Shown: positions 1 through 7,829 of the stretch, in pieces
Layout of the letters: the number at the start of each line of letters is the position of its first letter
Numbering within the stretch: position 1 is the stretch's first letter
Assembly: GCA_035291605.1 (NCBI GenBank)
Contig: DATDRS010000296.1
Coordinates: 1-25,719 of the forward strand
DNA: 25,719 nt
Direction of reading: 5' to 3'
From: DATDRS01 sp035291605
GTDB lineage: Bacteria; Chloroflexota; Anaerolineae; Anaerolineales; UBA6663
Notes under the pieces: model-generated
What the model saw: only the letters and a program-made list of their open reading frames with translations
What the model was told of the DNA's origin: nothing
Database searches by the model: none
Position numbers and translations under genes: made by a program

Positions 1-2
1 CC

Positions 3-194
3 CTGCACGATGTGTGGGGCCGCTTCGACGCCGCGGACTCGTGGCGCGCGTTATTCGCTAACATGAACCTTTTTCGCCGCCTGGCGACTGAGGCCGCGTC
101 GCGCCTGGATTATGCCTATCCCGCTTTGCTGGACGAGCGCGTCACGCGGTTCGTGCAGAAACTGCGCGAGGCGGATCCTATGGGTATTTCCTGA
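3..194 (+). CDS. Aminoglycoside 6-adenylyltransferase-like protein, C-terminal end (5' partial)
   Basis: The frame is open from the window edge and stops at TGA 192-194, so only about 63 C-terminal residues are visible. The stretch 'ALFANMNLFRRLATEAASR' followed by 'LDYAYPALLDERVTRFVQKL' resembles the helical C-terminal end of streptomycin/aminoglycoside 6-adenylyltransferases (AadE/AadS type), which transfer AMP from ATP to the drug. The nucleotidyltransferase domain with the catalytic Asp residues lies outside the window, so activity cannot be judged. Many environmental homologues have no proven resistance role. The call rests on a remembered family pattern over a short stretch. Confidence 0.6.
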   Translation: MHDVWGRFDAADSWRALFANMNLFRRLATEAASRLDYAYPALLDERVTRFVQKLREADPMGIS

Positions 195-223
195 TTGTGA
201 AGCCAAGTGATGCCGGCTATACT
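195..223 (+). promoter_or_regulatory. Putative sigma-70-type promoter for the 292-3197 two-component genes
   Basis: TTGTGA (195-200) and TATACT (218-223) are separated by 17 bases, matching 4/6 and 5/6 of the usual -35 and -10 hexamers. The predicted start is near 230, directly after the stop codon of the preceding gene. It leaves a leader of about 60 bases before the ribosome-binding site at 284-288. Confidence 0.45.
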
Positions 224-291
224 CCGCGCGGACAGTGACTACGCTTTTCAGAGACGAGTTTCCACCCGGCCTGACGACGGCGAAAGGACGA

Positions 292-2517
292 ATGGTCGTG
301 AACGCTAAAGCATCCCTGAACACCACCCTCCAGGGCCGCCCTCTGGCCTTCGCCGAGGCCACCTGGATCCTCGTCGCCGTCCTGACGCTGGCGGCCTTCG
401 TCGCCACCGTCCCCGATCGCTATCAGCAGTTGCTCGACGCGGACCTGACGACCAAGTACGCGCTGTGGGATCTTGGCCTGTCCGCCAGCTTCTACGCGGC
501 GTACTTCGTCGCCGCCGAGGTCGCCAGCATGCTGGTGTACGCCCTCACCGCCACCATCATCTTCTGGCGCAAATCGGACGATTGGATGGCGGTGTTCGTC
601 GCGCTCACCCTCCTGACATTTGGCGCGGCCGCGCCCTCGCCGATGCACCTGCTGGTGACGACGCAGCCGGCCGGCGGCTGGCTGGGGCTGCTGTTGCAGG
701 CCGTCGGCTCGGCGTCTTTCCTCATCTTCTTCTATCTGTTTCTGGATGGGCGCTTCGTCCCCGACTGGACGCGCGGATTGGCTGTCCTCGCCGTCGCGTG
801 GGCGCTGGCCTGGCTCTTCTTCCCATCCATCAATCCCTACGCCTGGCCGTTCCCGCTCCCGTTCCTGGTGTTCGTCGTCTGGTTCGGAACCGGCCTGTTT
901 GCTCAAATCTACCGCTACCGGCGCATCTCCACACTGGAGCAGCGCCAGCAGACCAAGTGGGTGGTGGCAGGCCTGACTATCGCAGTCCTGGGCGACTTCG
1001 TGACGCACGTGCCGAAGTACATCTTCCCCGCCCTCGGCCAGCCCGGCCTCCCAAATGTGATTTACTTGTTCGTCCACCAGCCCTTCTTCACGGCCTCCCA
1101 GATGCTGGTGCCTGTCACCATCGCCATCTCGATGATGCGCTATCACCTGTGGAACGTGGACCTGATCCTCAAGCGCACGATGGTCTATGGCGCGCTGACG
1201 GCGATTGTCGTCGGCATCTACGCCCTCATCGTGGGGCTGCTGGGCGCGCTTTTCCAGGCCCAGGGCAACCTGCTCCTCTCCATCGTCGCCACTGGCCTGA
1301 GCGCCGTGCTGTTCCAGCCTTTGCGCCGCCGCCTGCATCGCGCCGTCAACCGGTTAATGTACGGCGAGAGCGACGATCCGGGGGAGGTGTTGGCGCGCCT
1401 CGACCGGCGGCTGGGCGCGGCGCTCGCGCCAGAGGCCGTGCTGCCGACGATTGTGGAGACGGTGGCCCAGGCGCTGAAAGTACCCTATGCGGCGATGGCG
1501 TTGAAGGAGGGGGATCAGTTCAGAATCGTAGCGGCCTCACCCCCGGGCTCGCCCGAGGGCGGGCCTTCTGGCCCTCACACCGCCGTGGGCGGCGGCGGGG
1601 AAGAGGCTGGCGCCGGCGGGGGTGAAGTTTTTCCTCTCGTCTACCAGTCCGACACCATCGGCCAACTGATTGTCGCCCCGCGCGCGCCCGGCGAGACGTT
1701 CACCTCGGCAGACCGTCGCCTGCTGGAGGAGATCGCCCATCACGCCGGAGCCGCGGCTCAAGCGGTGCGCCTCACCGCCGACCTGCAGCGCTCGCGCGAA
1801 CGGCTGGTGACTGCGCGGGAAGAGGAGCGCCGCCGCCTGCGCCGTGACCTGCACGACGGCCTCGGCCCGGTCCTGGCCAGCCAGGCCCTCAAGCTGGATG
1901 CCGTGCTCGACCTGCTGGATAGCAACCCGGAGGCTGCCCGCGCTTTGCTGAAAGAGATCAAAGCCCAGGCTCAAGCGACGGTGGCCGACATTCGCCACCT
2001 GGTCTATGGGTTGCGCCCGCCGGCACTCGACGAGTTGGGCCTCGTGTCCGCGCTCCGGGAACAAGCGATGCGCCAGGTCGGCGCGACCGGGGGATTGCGC
2101 TTCAGAATGGATGCGCCACTGGAGGGCCTTCCCCCCTTGTCGGCTGCCCTGGAGGTCGCCGCGTACTGGATCGCGCAGGAAGCGATTACGAACGTCATCC
2201 GTCACGCTCGCGCGCACGAGTGTCTCGTTCGTCTGTCGGTGATCAAGAATGGGAGCAGAGACAAGCAGGAGGCGACCGGCCACCCTCTCGGATTGCCTCG
2301 TCTGGAGCTGGAGATCGTGGACGATGGCATTGGCGCGCCGCGCGACATCCGCGCCGGCGTAGGGCTGACCTCCATGCGCGAGCGGGCGGAAGAGCTGGGC
2401 GGCGCATGTCTGATCGAAGCCAGGCCGACCGGCGGGATGCGGGTGCTGGCGCGGCTGCCGCTGCCGCCCGAAGTTACGAGCGAGAAGCGAGGTTCCTCGG
2501 AGAAACCTGGTTTCTGA
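292..2517 (+). CDS. Membrane-bound sensor histidine kinase, NarL/LiaS type (GAF, HisKA_3, HATPase_c)
   Basis: Predicted 741-residue kinase that phosphorylates the regulator encoded 11 bases downstream. The N-terminal ~350 residues hold several hydrophobic segments with short polar loops and no large periplasmic domain. A GAF-like region follows at about 375-505, then a coiled-coil lead-in and the HisKA_3 box 'RRDLHDGLGP' with phospho-acceptor His521. The ATPase domain has the N-box 'EAITNVIRHA' (Asn634), 'VDDGIGAP' and 'GVGLTSMRERAEELGG'. Start: AAGGA at 284-288 precedes ATG 292 by 3 bases and GTG 298 by 9, so 298 is an equally plausible start. An upstream GTG at 235 has no ribosome-binding site. 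The last 11 residues are encoded by a palindromic repeat at 2483-2515. The signal is unknown; membrane, redox or cell-envelope cues are possible. Confidence 0.9.
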   Translation: MVVNAKASLNTTLQGRPLAFAEATWILVAVLTLAAFVATVPDRYQQLLDADLTTKYALWDLGLSASFYAAYFVAAEVASMLVYALTATIIFWRKSDDWMAVFVALTLLTFGAAAPSPMHLLVTTQPAGGWLGLLLQAVGSASFLIFFYLFLDGRFVPDWTRGLAVLAVAWALAWLFFPSINPYAWPFPLPFLVFVVWFGTGLFAQIYRYRRISTLEQRQQTKWVVAGLTIAVLGDFVTHVPKYIFPALGQPGLPNVIYLFVHQPFFTASQMLVPVTIAISMMRYHLWNVDLILKRTMVYGALTAIVVGIYALIVGLLGALFQAQGNLLLSIVATGLSAVLFQPLRRRLHRAVNRLMYGESDDPGEVLARLDRRLGAALAPEAVLPTIVETVAQALKVPYAAMALKEGDQFRIVAASPPGSPEGGPSGPHTAVGGGGEEAGAGGGEVFPLVYQSDTIGQLIVAPRAPGETFTSADRRLLEEIAHHAGAAAQAVRLTADLQRSRERLVTAREEERRRLRRDLHDGLGPVLASQALKLDAVLDLLDSNPEAARALLKEIKAQAQATVADIRHLVYGLRPPALDELGLVSALREQAMRQVGATGGLRFRMDAPLEGLPPLSAALEVAAYWIAQEAITNVIRHARAHECLVRLSVIKNGSRDKQEATGHPLGLPRLELEIVDDGIGAPRDIRAGVGLTSMRERAEELGGACLIEARPTGGMRVLARLPLPPEVTSEKRGSSEKPGF
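2483..2515. repeat. Palindromic repeat (15-CGG-15) forming the 3' end of the kinase gene
   Basis: Left arm 2483-2497 and right arm 2501-2515 flank CGG; the arms pair at 12 of 15 positions. The layout, 15-base arms around CGG with A-G-A at the start and T-C-T at the end of each arm, matches the core of the palindrome at 4115-4155, so I take both as one repeat family. The last T of the right arm is the first base of the kinase TGA stop. Confidence 0.7.
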
Positions 2518-2528
2518 ATACAACCGCC

Positions 2529-3197
2529 ATGGAACAATTTCGCATCCTGATCGCCGACGATCACACGCTCTTTCGGGAGGGCGTGCGCGCCCTGCTGGGC
2601 GCGGTCCCCGATTTGCAGGTAGTGGGCGAGGCTGCCACGGGCGAGGAAGCCATCGCGCAGGCCGCGGCGCTCGTGCCCGATGTGATCCTGATGGACATTC
2701 AGATGCCGGGCGTCAACGGGATCGAGGCGACGCGCCGCATCCTGCGCGCCAACCCGCACATCGGGATCGTCGTCGTCACCATGCTGGAGGACGACGACTC
2801 GGTCTTCGCCGCGATGCGCGCTGGGGCGCGGAGTTACATCCTGAAAGGCGCCGACAAGGTCGAGATGCTCAAGGCCATCCGCGCGGTGGCGAGCGGCGAG
2901 GCGCTCTTCGGCCCCGCCATCGCCAGCCGATTAATGAACTTCTTCCAGGGCCTCAGCGCGGCGGCAGACCAGGCCGCACTGACTCAGGCTTTTCCGGAAC
3001 TGACCGACCGGGAACACGAAGTACTCGATTTGATCGCGCAGGGGCACAATAACAAAGAAATCGCCGAGCAGCTGGCCCTCAGCCCAAAGACCGTCAGCAA
3101 TCACGTCTCCAATATCTTCAATAAGCTGCAAGTGGCCGACCGGGCGCAGGCGATCATCGTGGCCCGGCAGGCGGGCTTGGGGCGGAGTGAATTGTAG
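2529..3197 (+). CDS. NarL/LuxR-family response regulator
   Basis: 222-residue transcription factor. The receiver domain (1-120) has acidic residues D10-D11, phospho-acceptor Asp56 in 'LMDIQMPG', the Thr84 switch residue and Lys106. A linker leads to a LuxR-type helix-turn-helix from about 158 ('LTDREHEVLDLIAQGHNNKE', then 'LSPKTVSNHVSNIF'). It starts 11 bases after the kinase stop, so the two are probably co-transcribed as a cognate pair. The start ATG 2529 has no clear ribosome-binding site because the upstream bases belong to the palindromic repeat; translation may depend on the kinase. Its targets are unknown. Neither the carotenoid gene nor the oxidase operon starts nearby, so autoregulation at 195-223 is the only local candidate. 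Confidence 0.93.
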   Translation: MEQFRILIADDHTLFREGVRALLGAVPDLQVVGEAATGEEAIAQAAALVPDVILMDIQMPGVNGIEATRRILRANPHIGIVVVTMLEDDDSVFAAMRAGARSYILKGADKVEMLKAIRAVASGEALFGPAIASRLMNFFQGLSAAADQAALTQAFPELTDREHEVLDLIAQGHNNKEIAEQLALSPKTVSNHVSNIFNKLQVADRAQAIIVARQAGLGRSEL

Positions 3198-3260
3198 GTC
3201 GCGCTTGCAGCGCGACGCGCCCATGTTTCTCCGACGGTGGTGGCGGGCTACAAGCCCGCC
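3198..3260. repeat. Two adjacent hairpins between convergent genes
   Basis: Hairpin 1 has arms 3198-3205 and 3209-3216 (GTCGCGCT / AGCGCGAC) with a 3-base loop. Hairpin 2 has arms 3242-3249 and 3253-3260 (GGCGGGCT / AGCCCGCC) with loop ACA. They sit between the response regulator stop and the end of the convergent minus-strand gene, whose stop codon (3248-3250) spans one arm and the loop of hairpin 2. There is no T-tract, so they are not classical terminators, though they could still block read-through or protect 3' ends. Confidence 0.7.
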
Positions 3261-4087
3261 TTACGTTCGCTACGTTCGCCCTCGCGCGCCAGCGCGAAAC
3301 AGGCGAAGGCGCCCATCGTGAAAAAGGCGACGACGGCTAGCGCGCCTTCCTCCTGCACGCTGTAGCCGATGACAAACGAGAGCGCCAGCGCGCCGTACGC
3401 GATTAACGGGAGCGCGGCGAACAGGCGCGAACTCTCCCCCCACGGCCGCGGCGGCCAGTCCCGCGTCACCGCCCGGTAAACCAGCAGGACGATAAACGAG
3501 GTCGCCATCCACCCGGCAAAGTTGCGCACTGGCACGCCAAAAAACTCGCCGGGCTGCTCCCACACCCACAGGCCGGTGCGGGCCATCTGTGGGTCGGCCA
3601 CCACATCCCACGCGGTCGCCACGATCGCGCCGACAAAGCAATTCAGCATAGCCCGGCCAAAGCTAGCCGTCCGGTCGCTGCCGTCGGCCAATCGCCCGGC
3701 GAGGGCAAAGGCCAGATAGATGACCATGAACCACGAGAGCGGGATGAGCACAGGAACACGGAAGAGCATGGGGCCGAGCCGCGGGCTGTAGTGGTAGCCG
3801 CCATAGACCCAGCCGGTCGCCACTCCCACGGCCTCAAAGGCCAGGCCGGCGACGAAAGCGACACCAAAGAAGACGAGCGCATGCCGCCAGCCGAGAGTCC
3901 ACAGCGCGTGCCCGAGCGCAAAGGCCCACACGAACAGAGTAGAAATCGGGCCGAGCAGGCGGGGGATGGGCCAGCCGAGGAGAGGCTTGAGCGCGAAGAA
4001 AAAGATGGAAGCACCGTAGATCCCAAGAAGGCCGTAGACCCCGACTTGCCATAGAGTTTTCAGCAAGCCTGTCTTTGTCTTATGCAT
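3248..4087 (-). CDS. cruF: Carotenoid biosynthesis membrane protein, CruF-like (DUF422 family)
   Basis: 279-residue integral membrane protein with about seven hydrophobic helices. Family marks include 'FEAVGVATGWVYGGYHYSPR', 'VPVLIPLSWFMVIY' and 'TAWDVVADPQMAR', typical of the CruF/bisanhydrobacterioruberin hydratase family, which adds water to the 1,2 double bond of linear carotenoid ends. I choose ATG 4087 ('MHKTKTGLL'), with AGGA about 12 bases upstream. An open frame runs 25 codons further, but that extension is encoded by the palindrome at 4115-4155 and is unlikely to be translated. It is the last gene of the minus-strand operon, after a 146-base gap holding two hairpins, so it may be expressed separately. 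No other carotenoid gene is in view. The C-terminal residues 'KAGL' lie in a palindromic repeat. Confidence 0.8.
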   Translation of the reverse strand: MHKTKTGLLKTLWQVGVYGLLGIYGASIFFFALKPLLGWPIPRLLGPISTLFVWAFALGHALWTLGWRHALVFFGVAFVAGLAFEAVGVATGWVYGGYHYSPRLGPMLFRVPVLIPLSWFMVIYLAFALAGRLADGSDRTASFGRAMLNCFVGAIVATAWDVVADPQMARTGLWVWEQPGEFFGVPVRNFAGWMATSFIVLLVYRAVTRDWPPRPWGESSRLFAALPLIAYGALALSFVIGYSVQEEGALAVVAFFTMGAFACFALAREGERSERKAGL

Positions 4088-4114
4088 GTCATCCAGTTCC
4101 TGCCAGAGAACCCG

Positions 4115-4155
4115 GAACAGAGACCCGTTGTCTCGGAGACAACGGGTCTCTGTTC
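4115..4155. repeat. Perfect 41-base palindrome
   Basis: Arms 4115-4134 and 4136-4155 are perfectly complementary over 20 bases around a single G. The inner part is a 15-CGG-15 structure like the repeat at 2483-2515. It lies between the Sco-fusion gene and the CruF-like gene and would form a very stable hairpin in the operon mRNA. Confidence 0.85.
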
Positions 4156-4171
4156 TACGCACGCTAACTGT

Positions 4172-4196
4172 AGAGACGTTCCGGTGGAACGTCTCT
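4172..4196. repeat. Second palindrome in the same gap (11-base arms)
   Basis: AGAGACGTTCC (4172-4182) pairs perfectly with GGAACGTCTCT (4186-4196) around GGT; the flanks ACTGT and ACAGT extend the pairing with one bulged base. The core resembles short palindromes scattered through cyanobacterial and Chloroflexota intergenic DNA. No T-tract follows on either strand. Confidence 0.8.
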
Positions 4197-4233
4197 AACA
4201 GTGGTTCTGTCCATCGTGTACACGAGCGGGCCG

Positions 4234-5514
4234 TTATGGCTCGCGGACCAATTGACGCACCCGATCAGTCAGCGTTTGTGGATCCGTCCGTAACCCAAAG
4301 GCGGCCCTGAGTTGCCCGCGCCGGTCAATCAACAGGAAGGTCTCGGTGTGCGCCACGCCGTCCTGCGTCTTTTCGACATAGACGGCGTAAGCCGACGTGA
4401 CTGACCTGACCTCGTCCGGGTCGCCAGTCAGGAAGTCCCAGCCGGAAAAATCTGCCCCCCACTTTTCGCCAAAGGCCTTGAGCACCGGCGGGGTATCCGT
4501 TTCGGGGTCAACCGAGATCGAGACCAGGGCCACATTCTTCCCAAAGTCGGGGCCAAGCCCCTCCTGCACGGCCCTGAAGGCCGCGGTGAGCAGCGGGCAG
4601 GTCGTCGTGCAGGAAGTATAGATGAAATCCATCAAGATGACCTTCCCGTGATAGTTGTGCAGACTCACGCGCTGGCCTGCCTGATTCGTCAGGGTGAAGT
4701 GCGGGGCCGGCGTCGGCTCAAGCTCTATGTTCGTCGCACTGCTCACCGACACGGCGCCGTGAGCATGGCCTCCATGCTCCGCGTTGGCTGCGAAAGTCGG
4801 GAGCAGCGGCGTCCCGCGCAAAACGGTCAGGACGCCAAGGGCAATCACCAACACCCCGGCGGCGCGGAGGAGCGTTGGACGCAGGCGCGAAGCACGCCAC
4901 ATGGCTAACGCCGTCCCCCCCAGCCCGATGGCGACGAGCATCGGGACCGTGCCCAGGCCAAAGGCGAGCATGGTCAGCATCGCCGCGAGGGGCGAGCCGG
5001 TTCCCGCCGCCGCGAGGGCAAAGGCATAGACCAGCCCGCACGGCAGAAAGCCGTTGAACAGACCGAGGAAAAACGCGCCCTGTAGGGGCGAGGCCCGTCC
5101 CCGCCCTAGCTGCGCCCCCGCCGCCTGCGCCCGAAAAGCCTGAAAGAATGGGCCGAGAAACGGCCCCAACCACAGGCCGGAAGACAGGCGGCCGACGAGG
5201 CTCTGCCCCGGCACGAGGCCGAGCGTTTGCAGGCCGACGACGACAATCAGCACGCCGGCCAGCGCCGAAAACGCGATTTGCGCAACGCGGATAGCCGGGT
5301 TGTCTAACATCGCCGCCCCGGCTAAACCAGCCGCCAGCCCAATAAAGACGTAAGTGAAGAGCTTTCCGGCATGATAGACGGTCATCCGCGCCAACGATGA
5401 TCCGGCCTGGCCCGGCCGCGCCAGGCTCAGCGTGAAACCGCCGCACATGGCCGCGCAATGCACGGAGCCCATGAGGCTGGCGGTAAAGATGAGCAGGAGT
5501 TCAGAGGCGGTCAT
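4234..5514 (-). CDS. UreH-like membrane domain fused to an Sco/SenC copper chaperone
   Basis: 426 residues with two modules. Residues 1 to ~230 form a six-helix UreH-like/'sulfite exporter TauE/SafE'-type domain (DsbD_2-like) with the N-terminal metal-type motif H19-C20-A-A-M-C24-G-G and 'GLFNGFLPCGLVYAF'. A short His-rich linker ('EHGGHAHG') leads to an Sco1/SenC thioredoxin-like domain (about 260-426) with C302-x3-C306 and His389 ('HTETFLLID'), the three copper ligands of Sco proteins. Sco proteins help build the CuA centre of subunit II, encoded upstream in the same operon. UreH-like domains are often found in copper and oxidase assembly loci. I infer that the fusion passes copper across or at the membrane to the enzyme. 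It starts 41 bases after the cytochrome b fusion, with GAAAGAG 6 bases before the ATG. Confidence 0.87.
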   Translation of the reverse strand: MTASELLLIFTASLMGSVHCAAMCGGFTLSLARPGQAGSSLARMTVYHAGKLFTYVFIGLAAGLAGAAMLDNPAIRVAQIAFSALAGVLIVVVGLQTLGLVPGQSLVGRLSSGLWLGPFLGPFFQAFRAQAAGAQLGRGRASPLQGAFFLGLFNGFLPCGLVYAFALAAAGTGSPLAAMLTMLAFGLGTVPMLVAIGLGGTALAMWRASRLRPTLLRAAGVLVIALGVLTVLRGTPLLPTFAANAEHGGHAHGAVSVSSATNIELEPTPAPHFTLTNQAGQRVSLHNYHGKVILMDFIYTSCTTTCPLLTAAFRAVQEGLGPDFGKNVALVSISVDPETDTPPVLKAFGEKWGADFSGWDFLTGDPDEVRSVTSAYAVYVEKTQDGVAHTETFLLIDRRGQLRAAFGLRTDPQTLTDRVRQLVREP

Positions 5515-5555
5515 GCGTGACTCTTTCGTATTGCGTCGTGCGTATTCCGTACGGA

Positions 5556-7829
5556 TTACTTCGAGTCAAACGTGTTCGTCACCCGGTCAAACGTGAGCGC
5601 ATGAATCTGACCCGGCTCGAAGTGGATGGTCCGCTCGATGACGGTTTGCAGGTCGCCGCCGGAGTCGTCAGCGCTCAAACGGACGGTGTGCGCGCCCGGC
5701 GCCAGGAAGAATTTTTCGTAGGCGAACGACGAACCTTCCTGGCGCAAGCCCAGCGCCGAATAGGTCTGATCGAGGACAACCTGACCATCCACTTCCAGCT
5801 GCAGGCGCGTCGGATAGCGCCCCCCCGCGTGCTGCGCCTCGAGATACTTCTGCTGCTCTTCTGACGACAATTGTCCTAGCTCGATGCCGGACAGCACCTG
5901 CGCCTGTGCGCGCAATTGACCCTCGTTGCGCATCCCGAGTTGAAGCAAGCTCTCGTTCGGCTTGAATGGCTGATAAGGAATATCCGTGAACACCACCTGC
6001 ACGGCGAGTACCAGCGCCAGCAAGGCGCTCGCCCGGAGATAATGAACCGGCTTGACATCCCTGAACGGGTTGGAGACCTCCGCCTTCGTCGCCTCCCGCA
6101 GCCGGGCTGGCTCAGGCGCGGGTTTGAGCGCCTGCGCGAACTCATTGGGCGGCAGGAACAGGGTGCGGACGGGCGCGCCCACGTAGCCGCGCTTCAGCTT
6201 GGGCTGCCTCGCGCGTTTCAAGCGCGCCTCAATCCACAGGTTGCCCTCCCGCTGCGCGCAATCGCTCGCCGGGCAGCCGACCACCGCTACCTCCGCCGCG
6301 CCGGCCTCAAGCGCCTGGCCCACCACGTTCGGGTGCAGCACGCCGACGCAGGGCATGACAATCGTGATGGGTGATGGACCTCGGGCGGCGAGAGGCGCGC
6401 CGCCCGTCCTGCGCCGCTGTTCCGCGCCGTACGCGCCGTGCCGCTCGCAAGTGAAGATCACCTTGACCGGGCCGCCCGCCGCCTTGTTCGCCGCACGGAT
6501 GCGCGCCACGACGGATTGATAGTAAGCCGCCGCCGCCAGGTCGGTGAGGCTCACGGCCATGCCATCGCACGAGCCGACGCAGATGCCGCACGAGACGCAC
6601 AGGTCAGGGTTTTCAATCGCGATCAGCTTGTGAGGCTTGCCGTCGGTGCGCGGCAGCATCACGATGGCGTTGTACGGGCAATCCTCGGCGCACTTGGTGC
6701 AGCCGGTGCAGATGTCCTTGTCAATTACCACCCGGCCCGGCTGCTGCCGGCGCGATCCGCGCAGAAGCCAGGGCACAGCCGTCACCAGCGCGAAGATGGC
6801 TGTCGTCGCACTCCAAAAGTAAACGGGGTTCACCCGCAGCGTGAGGGGCAGATAGAACAGGAAGAACGGGTCGAAGGTCAAATGTCCGGGCAGGCGGCCC
6901 AGGTCGGCTTCCAGCGCGCTCCGCGCAGGCCACAGGAGCGCACCCACCACGAGGACCAGGCCGGAGGCGATCATGAAAAAGCGCGGAGGCAGGAACTTGG
7001 CCCGGCTCAGCCGGAGGATGTGGAACCAGTAGAACAGGCCGATCACCGTGAACAACGCGATGTGCGCGAAGAGCAGCAGGAGGAAGAACGACCAGGCCTG
7101 CTGCGTCGCTTCATTCGTCAGGAAGGTGAGCGTGAACGGAATGCCGACGGAGGGGAAGGTGTTGATGGCGCGGATGACCGTGTCGAGGATGAGCTGTGCG
7201 CGCTCGTCCCACACCAGCCAGTAGCCGGTGAGACCCTCGAACCACAACGCGCCGAGCATGAGCATGCCGGTCAGCCACGCCAGCCAGCGCGCGTTGCGGA
7301 AGCGGTCCTGAAACAACGTGCGCAGCGCGTGAAAAACCGTGGCGATGACCGCCGCGCCCGAGGCGTAGCGGTGCACGCCCCGCATCATGCGCCCGATCCA
7401 CAACCCATGCTGGTCAATCGCGCCGACCGCCTCGTAGGCGACGCCCGTGCCGAGGCCAGGGGCGATGTAGAAGATGGTCAGGTACAGTCCCGTGACGGCA
7501 ACGGCCAGGGTGAAGAAAACGGCGAGGGTTCCGGTGTGATAGAAGGGATTGAGCTCTTGCGCGCCGATGAGCCGGTTGACCAGGCTCTCGAAGGCGAGCG
7601 CGATTCTCTCCATCCAGACGAGCCCTGCGCGGCCGCTGATCGGGGGCCGCGCAGCCCAGGGCCAGTGCGCCGCGCCGCCCTGGGGCGGCGCCGGCTGTTC
7701 AGCGCCGGAGCTTACCGCCTGCCACTCAGCTTCGTGTTCTTCTTCTTCCTCCTCCACGACAGGCGCGGGGATGCAGTCTTTCTCCGGTTCAACCAACTGC
7801 GCCAAATTCTTCCACGAAGGTCTTCTCAT
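5556..7829 (-). CDS. Cytochrome b / 2x[4Fe-4S] ferredoxin / MvhD-like fusion protein
   Basis: 757-residue multidomain redox protein. After an acidic N-terminus (six Glu in a row) comes a cytochrome b domain (about 85-350) with two bis-His haem pairs, H153/H167 and H256/H270, each 14 residues apart as in bc1/b6 cytochrome b. The PEWY quinol-site motif is absent; 'DPFFLFYLPL' occupies a similar region. A two-cluster ferredoxin follows (C374, C377, C380, C384; C411, C414, C417, C421), then an MvhD/FlpD-like domain with C461, C494, C519 and C524. A further membrane helix (~590-615) leads to a C-terminal domain rich in predicted beta strands, probably outside the membrane. MvhD proteins pass electrons to HdrA-type flavoproteins. 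I infer electron transfer between a cytoplasmic partner and membrane quinone or the co-encoded oxidase. The start overlaps the ATPase gene by 41 bases, suggesting translational coupling; CCGGAG lies about 12 bases upstream. Confidence 0.88.
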   Translation of the reverse strand: MRRPSWKNLAQLVEPEKDCIPAPVVEEEEEEHEAEWQAVSSGAEQPAPPQGGAAHWPWAARPPISGRAGLVWMERIALAFESLVNRLIGAQELNPFYHTGTLAVFFTLAVAVTGLYLTIFYIAPGLGTGVAYEAVGAIDQHGLWIGRMMRGVHRYASGAAVIATVFHALRTLFQDRFRNARWLAWLTGMLMLGALWFEGLTGYWLVWDERAQLILDTVIRAINTFPSVGIPFTLTFLTNEATQQAWSFFLLLLFAHIALFTVIGLFYWFHILRLSRAKFLPPRFFMIASGLVLVVGALLWPARSALEADLGRLPGHLTFDPFFLFYLPLTLRVNPVYFWSATTAIFALVTAVPWLLRGSRRQQPGRVVIDKDICTGCTKCAEDCPYNAIVMLPRTDGKPHKLIAIENPDLCVSCGICVGSCDGMAVSLTDLAAAAYYQSVVARIRAANKAAGGPVKVIFTCERHGAYGAEQRRRTGGAPLAARGPSPITIVMPCVGVLHPNVVGQALEAGAAEVAVVGCPASDCAQREGNLWIEARLKRARQPKLKRGYVGAPVRTLFLPPNEFAQALKPAPEPARLREATKAEVSNPFRDVKPVHYLRASALLALVLAVQVVFTDIPYQPFKPNESLLQLGMRNEGQLRAQAQVLSGIELGQLSSEEQQKYLEAQHAGGRYPTRLQLEVDGQVVLDQTYSALGLRQEGSSFAYEKFFLAPGAHTVRLSADDSGGDLQTVIERTIHFEPGQIHALTFDRVTNTFDSK

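Noticed and set aside
235..291. GTG start at 235 for the first histidine kinase
   Set aside because: It lies only five bases after the predicted transcript start and has no ribosome-binding site, while AAGGA at 284-288 supports 292 or 298.
4088..4162. N-terminal extension of the CruF-like protein
   Set aside because: The extra codons are encoded by the palindrome at 4115-4155 and add no family-like sequence; ATG 4087 begins the conserved part.
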